From Maylandia zebra (lineage: Eukaryota; Chordata; Actinopteri; Cichliformes; Cichlidae): a stretch of 64,000 nt of DNA. Each line of letters begins with the position of its first letter. Positions within the stretch are counted from its first letter, which is position 1. The translations under genes and the position numbers were made by a program. This document shows, piece after piece, positions 43,391 through 55,215 of this stretch. The DNA is taken from assembly GCF_041146795.1 (NCBI RefSeq), contig NC_135185.1, forward strand, positions 7,365,529 to 7,429,528, written 5' to 3'. The notes below the pieces were generated by a model, which was not told the DNA's origin, did not search any database, and worked only from the letters and a program-made list of their open reading frames with translations.

Positions 43391-43921
43391 TAGAATCTTC
43401 GTGTATGTTCACTCCATCTGTCGTATTTACCTTGTAAGGGAACCACTGTGGGGGGTGAGGGAGGGCAAAGGGGATATGTGCTGAACACTCCACTAGAGCA
43501 GTCAGTGTGTGGTCACACATCATGTATCTTCACAAGCCGCTTCTGCTGGAAGTCCTTTCTTATTTACTTTATCATTTTATTTCTTATTTGGAGCCTTCAA
43601 TCATCAATGAAAAGGTGGTTATGTAATTGTATGGCTGTTTGCCATGCTGTAGACTACGCTAGCATTAGCACTTTGGTGAGTTGGGTTTCATTGTTATGGT
43701 AGCTAATTTAGATTAAGACATGTTTGTCAAGAGATGCAATTTGCTCACAGCTGTAGACAAATCAGAACAAGCACCACACAAATCTCCACCTTTAAACCAG
43801 TATGATTATACCACTGAGTCTGCAAGCTATGCGACTTTCACAATTGAAGGGAAGGGCCACACACTCCTTGTGCGTTTCTGTTTATCGCAGTTGGCAAATT
43901 AATGCCTCTATTTCTGGGCAG

Positions 43922-44028
43922 GCGTGGATAGCCGTGTGATTCTGGTGGGCTCCCTGGTGGGGTTTCTCAAGAATCGCTCCTCCTCTGTTGTCACCCAATC
44001 CATGGTCCACCTGTTAGCTTGTCTGTAA
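43922..44028 (+). other. Orphan exon-like block downstream of DNAAF9
   Basis: A good acceptor (TTTCTGGGCAG) precedes an open stretch reading VDSRVILVGSLVGF and LKNRSSSVVTQSMVHLLACL without stops, followed by CT|GTAAGC, a good donor, or by an in-frame TAA at 44026-44028. If joined from DNAAF9 exon 36, whose phase fits, it would give a 35-residue alternative ending. I do not recognise the peptide. The G+C content is higher than that of its flanks. It may be an alternative last exon, an exon of an unseen gene, or chance. Confidence 0.3.
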
Positions 44029-47000
44029 GCCACACAGCAGCAGAGGAAGACTTGATCATTGAGCTGTAAACATTGGACAGCCTGTTGGCAACAGACAACT
44101 GATGAATGATGCCATTAATCGCATAGCTATAGACCGTCCCAGTGCTTTATTTTAAGACATGTCAAGGGAATCTTATGAAAGTGCAATTAACCAGATTTCA
44201 ATTCCAGCAGCAAAGTGTTGTAAAACAGCTGAGGCTGTCATGAAACATATTGAATTACTGGGGTTACCGAGGTCCTCCACAAACTTCATCATAGCCCTGT
44301 GTTCTGTTTGTTGTAATGTTAGTTAGTTTACACCAGCACATGATAAACAAAAAGTTTAGACAGCCAGAAGTGGATCATTCATTATGCCACTATTTGCTGA
44401 AAATTCACACATCCCCCTGATTCTTTTGAGTGGCAGCATTTGGGGAGGACAGGGAAAATGAAATAAAGTGGGGGAAAATACTGCTTTATTAAATATTGGC
44501 TAGATTAGGGTTAACATGAGTAAAGTGATTAGTAAAAGGTATAAGGCTTTGTATCAGTGGTGTGATGTTGCAGAGAACAGTCTTGTTTAAATGAGTTATT
44601 CCACTGTTTGCTCTGCGATTGTGTGTCACACTAATGTTTTATGCACGTCTTCCTTTTATCAGGGTTCCTACACAGGTTTGGAAATTCTGTGACCTGTAAG
44701 AAAATGTGTTTAATAGGCAGTCATTTCTCTGGGAAAAGCTGCGACAGCTGCATATTTAAAGAGCCACTAATCTATAATATTTATACTGAACAAGTATTTC
44801 AGTATAACTGCGTCAAAAAGATATGAAATTTTGAGGTGCAGAATGTGTAGGAACCCTGCTTCAGTATCTGGAGATTCAGTGGCTTTCATTCATTATGGGG
44901 TTAGCAGTGTAGTATATTAGTGCAATCCAATACACTAATATGCTTTTAAGAAATACTGCTGCAGCTATAATTGCATGATATATTGCAGTGGCTGCTGTAC
45001 CAAAAAAATGTCTGTAATCAGTGAGAACTTTGAGATTTACGGATAAGTGAGGAAAAATGTTTCTGTTCAGTCTACGTTTCAAGTCTACAATCAAAATTTT
45101 CCTCAAATGGAGGGCACGCTTGCTAGTGAGGTGAACATTTGCTGTTATAATCTCCTTTAAAAACATATTTTTAGATCAGTGGAGACCTCAGTGTGTTATG
45201 GGTACCCTTCATAATTCATATTTTGGATAACTGTCTGACGGTGCTTTTTTCCTTTTCAGACAAAAACAGTGTGATTACATCATTAGCAAGTTTTGGGTTT
45301 TTTTCCCCAGGTGACCTCTCTGTCTGTGCAGATTTAAGTGATCCAGCACTGCTAGCCCCATCCATCCACTTTGACCTGAACAAGCCATATAGTCTTAGGT
45401 GTGCTAGGTGTGGAGCGATCATGCGTAGTTTTAAAATAGCACATAACCTAGCGGTGAAGTACATCTTCTAACATGTGTTGCTCTGACATGTTCCAGATAG
45501 CCAGAAAAAAGGGGGGCTCACAAGGAAAGGAGGAGCTCACCCCAAGTTAGTCATTCCATTAGCTCCTCTCCTGATGTTCTTCTCTTTTATTCTATGAAGA
45601 AGTGCAATTGTTCTTTGTCTTTTTATATATTCTACTTACAGTACCCTCAAAAAGCTCTTTAAGGACATAACTGAGGAAACAAATGAGCTGCTAAATTCTC
45701 AGTCTCTGATTTTCACTCACTTTCAAGTGCTCACAAAACAAGTCAAGGGTTTGGTGCAACATTAAATGCCGCTTGGAGGGGAGGCAGGGGGGTATTACCT
45801 CTGCTTACAAATGACGGACAACAAAATGCACACAGATTACAGTGCTTCTTTTAATGGAGTGGGATAATATATAACTTAAATCCTCTGGTGACAAAATGAT
45901 AACTATCGTTTAAGCTAGATGTTCTTTTTAGCGTTTCAGAGATGCACTCTAAGCCGTCTGTTTGCAACAACAGTTGCCGTCATTCTGTAGTTATGTAATA
46001 CTGCAGAGAGTTGCCTTGACTGACAGTGAAATAGTTGTTGGGAATATGTATGGGAGACTATTTTGAAAGCTGCTTTATGTCCAAGAGCAGAGATGTTGTA
46101 ACCTTAATTGGCTAAGAGATCATAAAGTGGTCCTTAAAGAAGTGAGGGTTATGTAAGATGTTTGTGACTTTTAAATGAAAGCACTACTAACAGTGTACGC
46201 TATAATTACTGCTACAAATGTGTCTACACTATTTTGCATGTTTGAGATGTCACGTGAATATACCACGACATATATTCTGACACAATTGCCTTTCACCAAA
46301 CTGGTACAGCAAAGAGAAAATAATCGCATTTATTTTACATATCTGCTGAGAATTTGAATGACCTCTAAGCAACAAATAGTATTTTTGTAAGACCGTGAAT
46401 TGAGCATTCAAGGTGCAAAACAAAACATTTCCTTTCGCACAAGCTTCAAAAAGCAAAAGCAGATGCAAATTTTTTGTAGAAAAAACAAACTAACTTGGGA
46501 ATCTGATAAGTTGTGACACATCAGGTTTCTCAGATCCAGCAGTGCCTTGGCTACAGCTAAGAAAAGCAGAGATTAAAGCTGCATTCAGAACTCCATCCCT
46601 CTCCCTTTCACCAGGGGAGGAGGTGTTGTCAGGCGAGGATCTGTCCTTCAGCAGTGTTGGTGAAAGGAATCCATGGAGTCGTTCTTTAAAGCAATGTGTT
46701 TTTACTAAGCCAGAGGGTAAAGTAGTCAAGGTCACACACAGGGAGGCCGCTGGCTGGCTCAGGATAATTCAGGTATTCTCACTAACAAACCAAAAATATG
46801 GTGTAAAAGGGGCAGGGCACCACAGCAACTCTGATTTATGTTCACACTTACATTTGTTTTGTGTCTTTCGTTCAAGTTCATTTGGTCTTTTAAATGAAAC
46901 GTGCATTTTTGTCTCAGTTCTTTTAAGATCTAGAAAATTTCATTCACATGTTTTTAGGATACGTGCCTAGCACAAGCTGGGATACAAAAATGTAAAGCTT

Positions 47001-49699
47001 TGCATCAGAGTATGCCCCACCCCTATGAAATAAGCAAAAAGGAGGATTTAGTTTGTGACTAAAGTTGGGTGGTCCCTTCTTTCTTGCACATGGGACCCCC
47101 AGAGAGCCCTCCACAAGCCTCTCAGTGTGACTGCTACGTAGCTCTCTGGCAGACTGAGCACTCTGGTGTCTTCATCCTGTATGTGGAGACTAGCTATTTT
47201 GTAGCTGAAGTTATAGGACAAAAAAACAAAGTTTGGTGTTAATTGGTTATTTGGGAAGGACGGAAATGTGACGTTCTCATACTGTAGTGTGATAATGCAG
47301 TGTTAAAGGTTTTTCTGTTCTTTTCTAGTTTGGCTCCAGTGTTCAAAAAAGGGGCCACCCTCTAAAAGTGGAAGTGGATCTTTTTATGGTGTTTTTGCGC
47401 TTATTAGAAAAAATGCAGCTCGCAAATGGATTTTTGACTGACCAAATATTTCTCAGGCCTCGGGGACCGTTGATACTAATTGTTTGAGGCGTTCTGTTCC
47501 GAGAAGGTTAAATTTGAGCACATGCTCTTCACTCCTCAGTCCTTACAGACGGCGAGGAGTTCTTTCAGGTGTAGTTATTATTATTTCTGTGCCCGAGGTT
47601 ACATATTTGCCCTTACAAACTCAAGTTTTAAAGAAAAAGATGGAGGTGAAGTTGTGGTTAATGTCTTGGGTCTGTAGCTACATAGCAACAGGCTGCACGG
47701 CCGCATACAAAACGAGGATGTTGTAATTTATGTTAAGGAACAGTTGCGATTCAAGTTGGCAAACATTTGATTTCATGATGGCAGAATTAGATCTCAGCAA
47801 AGGGCTCAATCTTTTTCTTCCCTATACAGGCCGTCCAAAGCGAAAGGGGGAAAAAATAACTTTGTATTGTGATGGGAAGCAAAAAACAACTTTAAAAGTG
47901 CCAAACTGACTTCCACGTCTTGTTTTAAGAGTGTTCACGGAAAGTGAGCAAAAACAAATTGCATTTGCACAAAACTACTGTAACTTCTGTTTTTCTTCCT
48001 GTGACTGATGCTTTTATTAACTAATTGTTGTATTTATTGCACCACGTAATACATTAAATATTTATAAGTTTAATGAGTTTGTTGTCTTTATCATTTCATT
48101 CAACATGTAGGAATTTAACCTATGTGGACATCACATTTTGGGTTGTTTAGACCACAATACTAAATTTTTCTCTACAAGGGCCTGATATCCTCTTCTCCGA
48201 AACTACATCAGGTAAAAAGATAGTTCTTTGTTTTTACATTCATCAGGTCCCAAATAGCAAAAAAATAAAAATGCATGCCATGAAAGAGTTCAGGTCTTAG
48301 GAGGTTGAAGGTCTGAGTTACGTCGCACACTTATGTGTGATGGACTTGAGAAATGACGGCTGGAATAGCACAGAGAGAACAAGAGGAATCCTGCCCCACA
48401 GATCCCTTTATTTCCTCATGCTGTGTGAAGATAGTCTGTGTGTCCTTGTATTGTTGCCAGGCAGATACATTCGTTCACATGGCTAACCTCTGACATCAGT
48501 GTTTCCTCGCCTCTCTTCTGCCACCACTGTGCCGCCAGTTTCTCCCCAGCGACTCAAGGCAAGACTACCCGCCCAGATACACTTAGCACACTCAAAACAC
48601 GCTCTAGCCATATCTCTTCCACCATTAGTTGCTCTTTTTTTCCTCCCCACCCATTCTATTGTTGTATTTTTACCGAGGAGCTGAACTGAGGCTATTTGTG
48701 GCCTATTATGAGGGCCACATGTAAACACTCATCACTCTTGCTGGTGTCTGCCAAAGCCTGCTGAGTGGGTCCAGGTCTCTACAACAATGGACCACTGTGC
48801 TAGATGTTTTCAATTTTACAAAGTGAAATTCTATGGAATTTATTTTTGTTTGTACTTTAAGGCCAGTAAAGTAATAGCTGTCTTAATTTAGAACTCCTGT
48901 GAAGCAAATCTTCACAATAAATCTTGAGAACTTGTGACAGGTATTCCAGAAGCTACCAGATAAATCAGTGTAAGTAAGACAATTGTAAAACGACCATTGA
49001 CAGGCCTTTGTTGCATAATTAACATAATTTGGAGACTTAAATTGCAACGTTGCGTGACTGTGACTGCAGAAAACAAAAGACATACCATCATCACTGTATA
49101 TATTTATTGCACAGTTTTTGACAACCGTCATTTCATAATGCAGTTTTGTTTCTCATAACAACAATAATAATACACACAGCTCTCTTGATCAGTTTAATAT
49201 CACGGCTGAGCACCACAGCTGAGCACCATTGTCAAGCTTGAAGGTTTGCTGGTGATGAATACTACCTGCATCAAATAATAGCTTTCAAATAAAAATGTCA
49301 TGTTGGTTTGCGATTGTATTTATAATACTACGCTGCTGCAATGCTTATACAGTTGCAAGAACATAATTTAAGATCAATTCTTATAGAGTTACAGGAAAGA
49401 GAAAGAAAAGCTTGCAAACCTTTTGAACTGTTTTTTTTCCTGCATAAATATAGCCAAAAACATGTTTAGACTTAGAAATCTGAAAACTAGATGGCGAAAA
49501 CCCACTTTTAGCTCATTCGACTGCAATATTTGGTAAGTTTCCCTGCTTGGGTCGCTCTTTTTTTTTTAATTATTTCTGTTAAAGTTAAAAAAATTTGATT
49601 GAAAATATGTTTTTGTTCTTCTTCTACTGTTAGATACTTTTGATATTGTCTTGCTAATTATTGCTAATTATCTCTGTGTTGTTGGGTTGTTGTTGTTTT
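44029..49699. other. Intergenic region between DNAAF9 and the KY-like gene
   Basis: No gene is supported. The left part probably holds the DNAAF9 3' UTR; an AATAAA near 44460 is one candidate signal. A MITE is listed at 44660-44858. The longest frame (46542-46970, 142 codons) has no domain, a low-complexity serine/proline start and no splice support. Confidence 0.45.
44660..44858. mobile_element. Candidate MITE, 199 bp
   Basis: The block starts CAGGGTTCCTACAC and ends GTGTAGGAACCCTG, an exact 14-base terminal inverted repeat. It has no coding capacity. The CAGGG termini resemble hAT elements, but I see no clear 8-base target duplication. Confidence 0.65.
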
Positions 49700-49860
49700 T
49701 TAAAAATCAACAATCAAGAGTTCATTGTAGCTTTAATCAAGAACTGTCCTGATCCAGATGCAGTAAGGAGTCCCATGACACTACCACCACCATGTTTCAC
49801 AGGTGGAAAAGGTTCTGTCCAAACACAATGCTTCTCATTTAAAATATTTAAATGACTAAA
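49700..49860 (-). mobile_element. Tc1-like transposase fragment
   Basis: Minus-strand bases near 49785-49800 read VKHGGGS in one frame and continue VMGLLTASG, the conserved centre of Tc1-like transposases. Upstream sequence is frame-shifted relative to it. The following bases to about 50400 contain no further recognisable transposase, so the remnant may be longer than listed. Confidence 0.55.
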
Positions 49861-50624
49861 CTGCTTATCCAACTTAGTGCAAAGGGCACCAAGGCCTGTA
49901 CAGCACCATTGTGCTTTTTGGAGAACAGTAGCTTTCTACTTGCTCATCTTGCACACCATTTTTTCAATGTGTTCTTGGTGAAATGATTGAGATGAGCTAC
50001 ATGACCATTAGCCATTGTGAGAGAGTCTTTCTGTCGCTAAGGAGCTACCCAGGGTCCCACTGGGGCCTCACAAGCTATCACAGCTTTCATTCTTGGAGTG
50101 CAGGTAAACCTCTCCTCTAAAGGGTTGTTGAACATTGTTGTTGAATCTGCCTTTGGCATACTCTGAATTATAATTTGTGGTTTGAGTCACTTCCCTAAAT
50201 ATGTTTAGTGAAAGTCAGTTATTAACAGATCAGTGTCTCCAGTTACTCTTGATTTTACCATTACATTTACTGCTAATCCTAGAGGGTTACATACTTCTGC
50301 CGCTCACAGTTATGCACTATTTGACCATTTCTCCCAATAACCAAATGACCAAGTCTAATTTTTGTTCCATGCTATTTATTTAATTTTGTTCTTTTTTGTC
50401 TACTTTCAAGACTTGTGCATGCACTTAAATATCTTCAGAAATGTAGAAAATCTCCAGTGTTGTACCTGTTACTGTATGCTTCATTTTGACAAGCTTTAAC
50501 ATACCGCCATCTGCACTTTGTTAATACAGATAAACATAGAAGATCTGAGCTCACAGTTTGAATTATTTGCAAGTATTCTGAGTGCGATTTGCTTCGGTAG
50601 CCCCCACACCCCCGCATTTTGATT

Positions 50625-53533
50625 TCACACTTCTTTGTCCTGCTGCTTGATGTCAAAGGTCATCAAAACAGCCATGTCACTGGAGTCCCCCAAGGAGACA
50701 GCCAGTTTTAGTACCTGAAGAGCATTTCCACTGAAAACGTCACCCTCCCAGATTCTGCTTTTATTAAGTTTCAGGTCAGTCCGTGTCTCTCCCACCACGC
50801 TTACCCTCTGGATCCCTGGAACCCGTACCCTGAAGCGAACCCATGAGGCGGGCTCCAGTAGGCCCACACGAGGCTCAAAGAGAACGCAGCCTTTGCTCCA
50901 GTCAGAATAGACACAAGGGAAAGGGATCCCCGGCTGATCGCAGATGTTCCTTAGGATAAAGTCACACATGGGGTTAAAATCTCCACCAGGGGTTATCCTA
51001 GCGTAGAGGCCCAGCCGATATACCCCAGTATCAGGCAGGCTGATGCTCACTGTCACTTTTGTGTCTGTGTATGTGCAGAACAAGTAGCGGGAAAGTGGAA
51101 AAGCTGCTGATTTGTTCTCTTCTTTGCTGAGCACAGTGTGAAGCTCAAGGTCGCGATGGTTGTGGAAGGTGATGTTGCATTTGCCTTGCTGGGTAACCAC
51201 CACTGCTGTTGTATGACTGAATTTGGAAAGTCCCGCCTCTGACGTCCGGGTCCCTGGGCCACATGCTGAGCCCAGGTTAGGAGGGAAGAGCTCATGAGGA
51301 CTAACCACCTTCCCCCTGCAGTGCAACAGGAAGTTTGCAGTGTTCTGGAACTTGACTTCCGTTTTCTCATAATCCCGCACAAACACCGACAGCCGGTAGA
51401 AGCCATGTAAAGGGCAGAGGACGTGGCACGTCAGGGTGTCTGGTTTAATCTGAGTAGCCAGGCAGCGTTTGGCTATGGCAGCATCCATCTCTGGGTGAAC
51501 CAGTTCACACAGCATCATCAGAGGCCTGGAGGTCTTCAGCACCAAATCAAAGACACCTTCGTCCACCTCAGCAACCTCGCTGCTCTGGCTGCTGCTTGTG
51601 ACTCCAAGAGATCCTGCAACTGGCTGCAGCCCCCAAGACAAGAAGGGGTTCTCTGGGATCTCTTCCATCGCTCTGGGGGTAGGACACTCGACTGTGAAGG
51701 AGCAAACCCAAACCAGAGGCGTGGCAGCTGCCTCGGGTCTAGCAAACACCTTCACATCGTACATTCCACTTGCGGGTGGCAGGAGTTGCAACTTCATGCT
51801 CCGATGGGAGACAGTTAGGATACCGAATGAAGAGTTGATAGACTCTTTCTGCTCTGAAGCACCACAGTGGAGGAGGTCTTGGTGCTGGGTGATCTCATAG
51901 GTAAAGGTTGTTGGCTTTGAGAAGCCAAGGGACACACTTGCCTCACCATTATCTGAGCAGAAAATACAAGAGAGCGTTTGTTTTTGTTTTTTTTAACGTA
52001 CTTGAAGATAGATGTTAAAAATAAATATGAGTGCATTCTTGATTAAAACATAATGACATTCAACAATAAGACTAAACCAAAAAAAAGAAAGCTGACCAGA
52101 AGAACAAAACAAAAAAGTTGTCAGGTAACCTGTGACAATGTGACAGTGATGTGGCCGAATCAGCCTAAGCCCCATACTGAAGAAGGCTGAGGTCTTGAAG
52201 ACCCTTCTCTCAAACTCTTCCTGGGAGATGGGTATGCCTAGGAGCTGCCATTTCTCCTCATCAGGGAAGTGCGAATCGATGAACTCCTCCGGGTCCGTTA
52301 GGAAATAGAAATCATCAAACCTTGAAGGAACAGATAGAGACAGTGTGCTGGTTTTAGACTCAACCTGCTGCCTGTCATGGGATTATTCGAATAAGCAGCT
52401 GTTAAACTTCAGTCATTATTGTCGTACCACCGTGTCATTGTGGTATTGTTTGCAGCAACCTAACCGCTAAATAGTGAATGTGTTGAAATCATTTCCTTTT
52501 CACACCTTTTCACAAAGCTTTCATGTTCCATATCTACTCGTCCCGCTCCCCAGCAGGCATCCAATAGGAACCACTGTCCTCCCAGAAGCACAGCGTTCCA
52601 CAGGTGATCAGATTTCACATGCTTCAGGCTTTGGCCCTGGCGGTATCCTATGCCCTTACTGTGGCCCGGCACTTCTTGGCACTCGATGCCCACCTCTCTG
52701 TAAACACAAACCAAACAACATGCTCATGGCTTTTTGTTTTTATATCGCATGTCCTCAAACTCGAGTTCATAAACTCAGAAGGCCTTTAATGCAGCAGTTA
52801 ATAAACTGGCGATCACAAATCAACAACAGCTGTTTTCGGAGGTGTTGTGTTTACCTGCACATCTCCGTACAAAGGTTGGAGTAGCTGCAGCAAACACCGC
52901 GGCCAGCCGCAATCACCTCCTCTGGTGAACTCAGCTTCTCCGAGTGGCCAAGGTACCCGCTCACATCATACTCTGTGAAAGCAACCTTCCTTTTATTCAC
53001 AGTAGGATGAATGACACCTGTATGAGTGAATGCTGCTGAACATAGATGGATTCGCCACCTTAAACTCAAAAATATGTCTCATTAGCTAAACCTAGTGGGC
53101 TTGTGTGGGCTGTAGTTACCGATGTTGTGGCACAGCCAGACCCAGATGGCACGAAGTTTCTCCAGCTCAGTTCTGGCTTCCTTTGTGATGCTTTGTACAA
53201 TTGTTTTCACATTGTACACGCACTTTTCTTTCAGCTCCAAAACAAACACAACGATATGCACTGTTAGAACTCACAGCTTTTTAAAGGTAACTAACATAGG
53301 CAAAGATGGAGTCACAAACTTTCATGGAGTTGGAATGACTTAATTCCTTATAGTTTTACAGCGTTGTGTCCCTGTGTCTCTCTAGTGTTGAACTAACCAA
53401 ATACTGAAACTGACTGAACTGCAGTTCTGTTCATCTTGGCATATGGAAAGTGTTCTAGTGTGACTCACTGCTGAAGCTAAAGCACTAAGATTAAGCACTA
53501 AATGGCAGATAGATTTGCAGACACTTAAAAAAA

Positions 53534-53572
<39 letters not shown>

Positions 53573-54164
53573 TACTTCTGACCTCTGCTCCAGCCCTCAC
53601 AGCATGTGAGTCAACCCTGTGGAACACGTCTGAGCTGGTGAAGAGGTCCTTTCTGTGCTTTCTCGTCACTGTTACTGAAGCACACGCTCTCGGCCTCTGT
53701 CCCAGCTGTGCTTTTTGCTGCAAGTGTCTTGGTTCATCTGCCTCCTTCCTCACAGCACTCTTTTTCACCACCGTGATGGTTCTAGCCGCGCTCTCAGACG
53801 ACAGTTGTCTCTTTGCAGCGGGACGCTGGTCCTCGCTCTCCACTATCAGTTTCTCAAACACACACTGCCTGGAGAGCACAGTACTCTTGGAGGCTTCACC
53901 ACAGACCAGGACCTGTGCTGCTGCCACGTCTTGTCCAGGAGGAAGCTCTGGTAGACTCTCCTGTGCCTGCTTCTCATTGTGTGCCTGAGCTCCTATAACC
54001 CTAACTGAGCTTGGATTGCTTAAAACAGGATTGTCCTGAAGCTCACGAAGCTCCAGGGTTTTCACCTGTATGCATCCCTTCCGGGTCACATCGTTTTCCT
54101 GAGAAAGGTGTGCAGCACGGGCAAACGGGAAAGAAAACTTTTGAATTGCAACTTCAGCGGACAT
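50625..54164 (-). CDS. Kyphoscoliosis peptidase-like protein (transglutaminase-like fold), 6 coding exons, 841 aa
   Basis: KY is a muscle Z-disc-associated protein with a transglutaminase-like cysteine peptidase fold, needed for muscle growth and integrity in mammals. Exons are 53583-54164, 53120-53234, 52855-52972, 52506-52697, 52130-52320 and 50625-51952, and they chain in frame to 2526 bases. Residues 1-194, all in exon 1, are polar, rich in S, E, K and Q and probably disordered. Residues about 195-370 form the catalytic domain: Cys260 in RGVCCSYS, His303 in SDHLWNAV and Asp318 in WFLLDACW make an apparently intact triad. The last 440 or so residues are beta-rich and include YRLSVFVRDYE and YRLGLYARITPGG, which look like repeated KY-specific Ig-like domains. 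At 841 aa it is longer than mammalian KY. It may be KY itself or a fish-specific paralogue, so no symbol is given. The start codon was chosen by the acceptor at 54184 and the A at -3. Confidence 0.88.
53537..53568 (+). repeat. (CA)16 microsatellite beside the KY-like exon 1 donor
   Basis: Sixteen CA units (GT on the transcribed strand) start 13 bases inside intron 1 of the KY-like gene. The donor itself, GAG|GTCAGA, is moderate. GT/TG-rich runs just after a donor are known to influence splicing in other genes. Confidence 0.95.
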
Positions 54165-54178
54165 TATGCTGGATGCAT
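54164..54178 (-). promoter_or_regulatory. Four-codon uORF overlapping the KY-like start codon
   Basis: Six bases after the acceptor at 54184 the leader reads ATGCATCCAGCATAATG. The first ATG (54178-54176) opens Met-His-Pro-Ala and stops at TAA (54166-54164). The last A of that stop is the A of the main ATG (54164-54162). Both ATGs have A at position -3. Such an overlap allows termination followed by reinitiation. That this happens here is inference. Confidence 0.7.
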
Positions 54179-55017
54179 GGTATCCTGTCCAGAGACAAGG
54201 TGGATAAAATGTAAAATTCAGTTATTATCTGTAAGATATTTTTAGCTTAATCTCATGAGCAGATAGTGACTCAGTATCTTGTTCTGCTTAGAGTGAGACA
54301 CACAACTGCTGAGGGATCCCTCGTGCGCAAGCTGTTCGGAAGACAGAAGCAGAGAGCTTATTCTATACAGTGCAGTGCGCTGTGTGTAAGACAGAGATGA
54401 ATTGGCAATTATATCATGTCTATTCATAACCAAATGAATGCAAAAGCTAAAATCATTAATCACTGTCTCAGCTAAAAGCAGAAATAAATCTTTCGTCATA
54501 TTACATGACCCCGTAACTTCCTGTACGTGATGAACCTTCACACTGATGGCCGTATTCATCTCTTTAAAATAAGCAACGTATGGGGAAAAACTGCTTATTC
54601 TTGACAGGGCAGCAGGCTGGCACAGCGGCTGTCCTTCAGCCAGATGACCTGTTTGAAGCCACGTGGCATGTATCTGCCCTGCTCAAGTGTCCCTCACCAG
54701 GTCCTATCAGCTGTGTGCACTGCGTAGCAGTTAACCCTGACCCCTTCCTGAGGAGCAATTCAAGCAAAACTTTCAGATGACAGTAAAGCTAGCCCCTATC
54801 ATGTCAAAGTTAATCCATTGTCCTAAAATAATTAGGTGTGCTCGAGTTTTTAAGAATAGTACTTTTTTTTTTTTTAATAAATAAAAACATGGATGAAAGT
54901 AGCTCTCAAAATACTGATTTATGCCTGATTTACACTTAAAAGGGCAGGAGGGGAAACCCGTTCTGTGTAGGCTTAACTGCTCCTACATCCCTATATGTTA
55001 GTGAGGCTTATACTCAC

Positions 55018-55095
55018 CCTGAGAGGATTTCAAAAGCCTGCCGGATGTTTGCCGGAGTATCGACCAGAGATGTTTCCACTGTGTGTTCTTTGTGG
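55018..55095 (-). other. Probable non-coding first exon of the KY-like gene
   Basis: The stretch ends in CTCAGG|GTGAGTA, a very good donor (exon end at 55018), and begins about 25-30 bases after the TATA box at 55118-55125. The next exon would start at 54184 after CTCTGGACAG. The first base is an estimate from the TATA box position. Confidence 0.55.
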
Positions 55096-55117
55096 TCCCC
55101 AGTTGCAGGGTGGGAGG

Positions 55118-55177
55118 CTTATATATTCTCCTATTGGCCTGCCAGGACAGACCCCAGAATAACAGGCCTAAAAATAC
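55118..55177 (-). promoter_or_regulatory. Promoter of the KY-like gene: TATA, CCAAT and MEF2-like sites
   Basis: On the minus strand TATATAAG occupies 55125-55118 and GGCCAATAGG has its CCAAT at 55137-55133. On the plus strand CTAAAAATAC at 55168-55177 matches the MEF2 consensus YTA(A/T)4TAR at nine of ten positions. A MEF2-type site close to a TATA box suits a muscle-expressed gene. Confidence 0.55.
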
Positions 55178-55215
55178 TACAAAGCAGTTAAGACCAGCCA
55201 ATAGAGAGAGCCCCA

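Noticed and set aside
46542-46970. Plus-strand open frame of 142 codons
   Set aside because: No domain, no promoter, and no sign of codon-like composition. It lies between genes, and length alone is weak evidence in vertebrate DNA.
51423-51900. Plus-strand open frames of 100-131 codons
   Set aside because: They are antisense shadows of the last exon of the KY-like gene.
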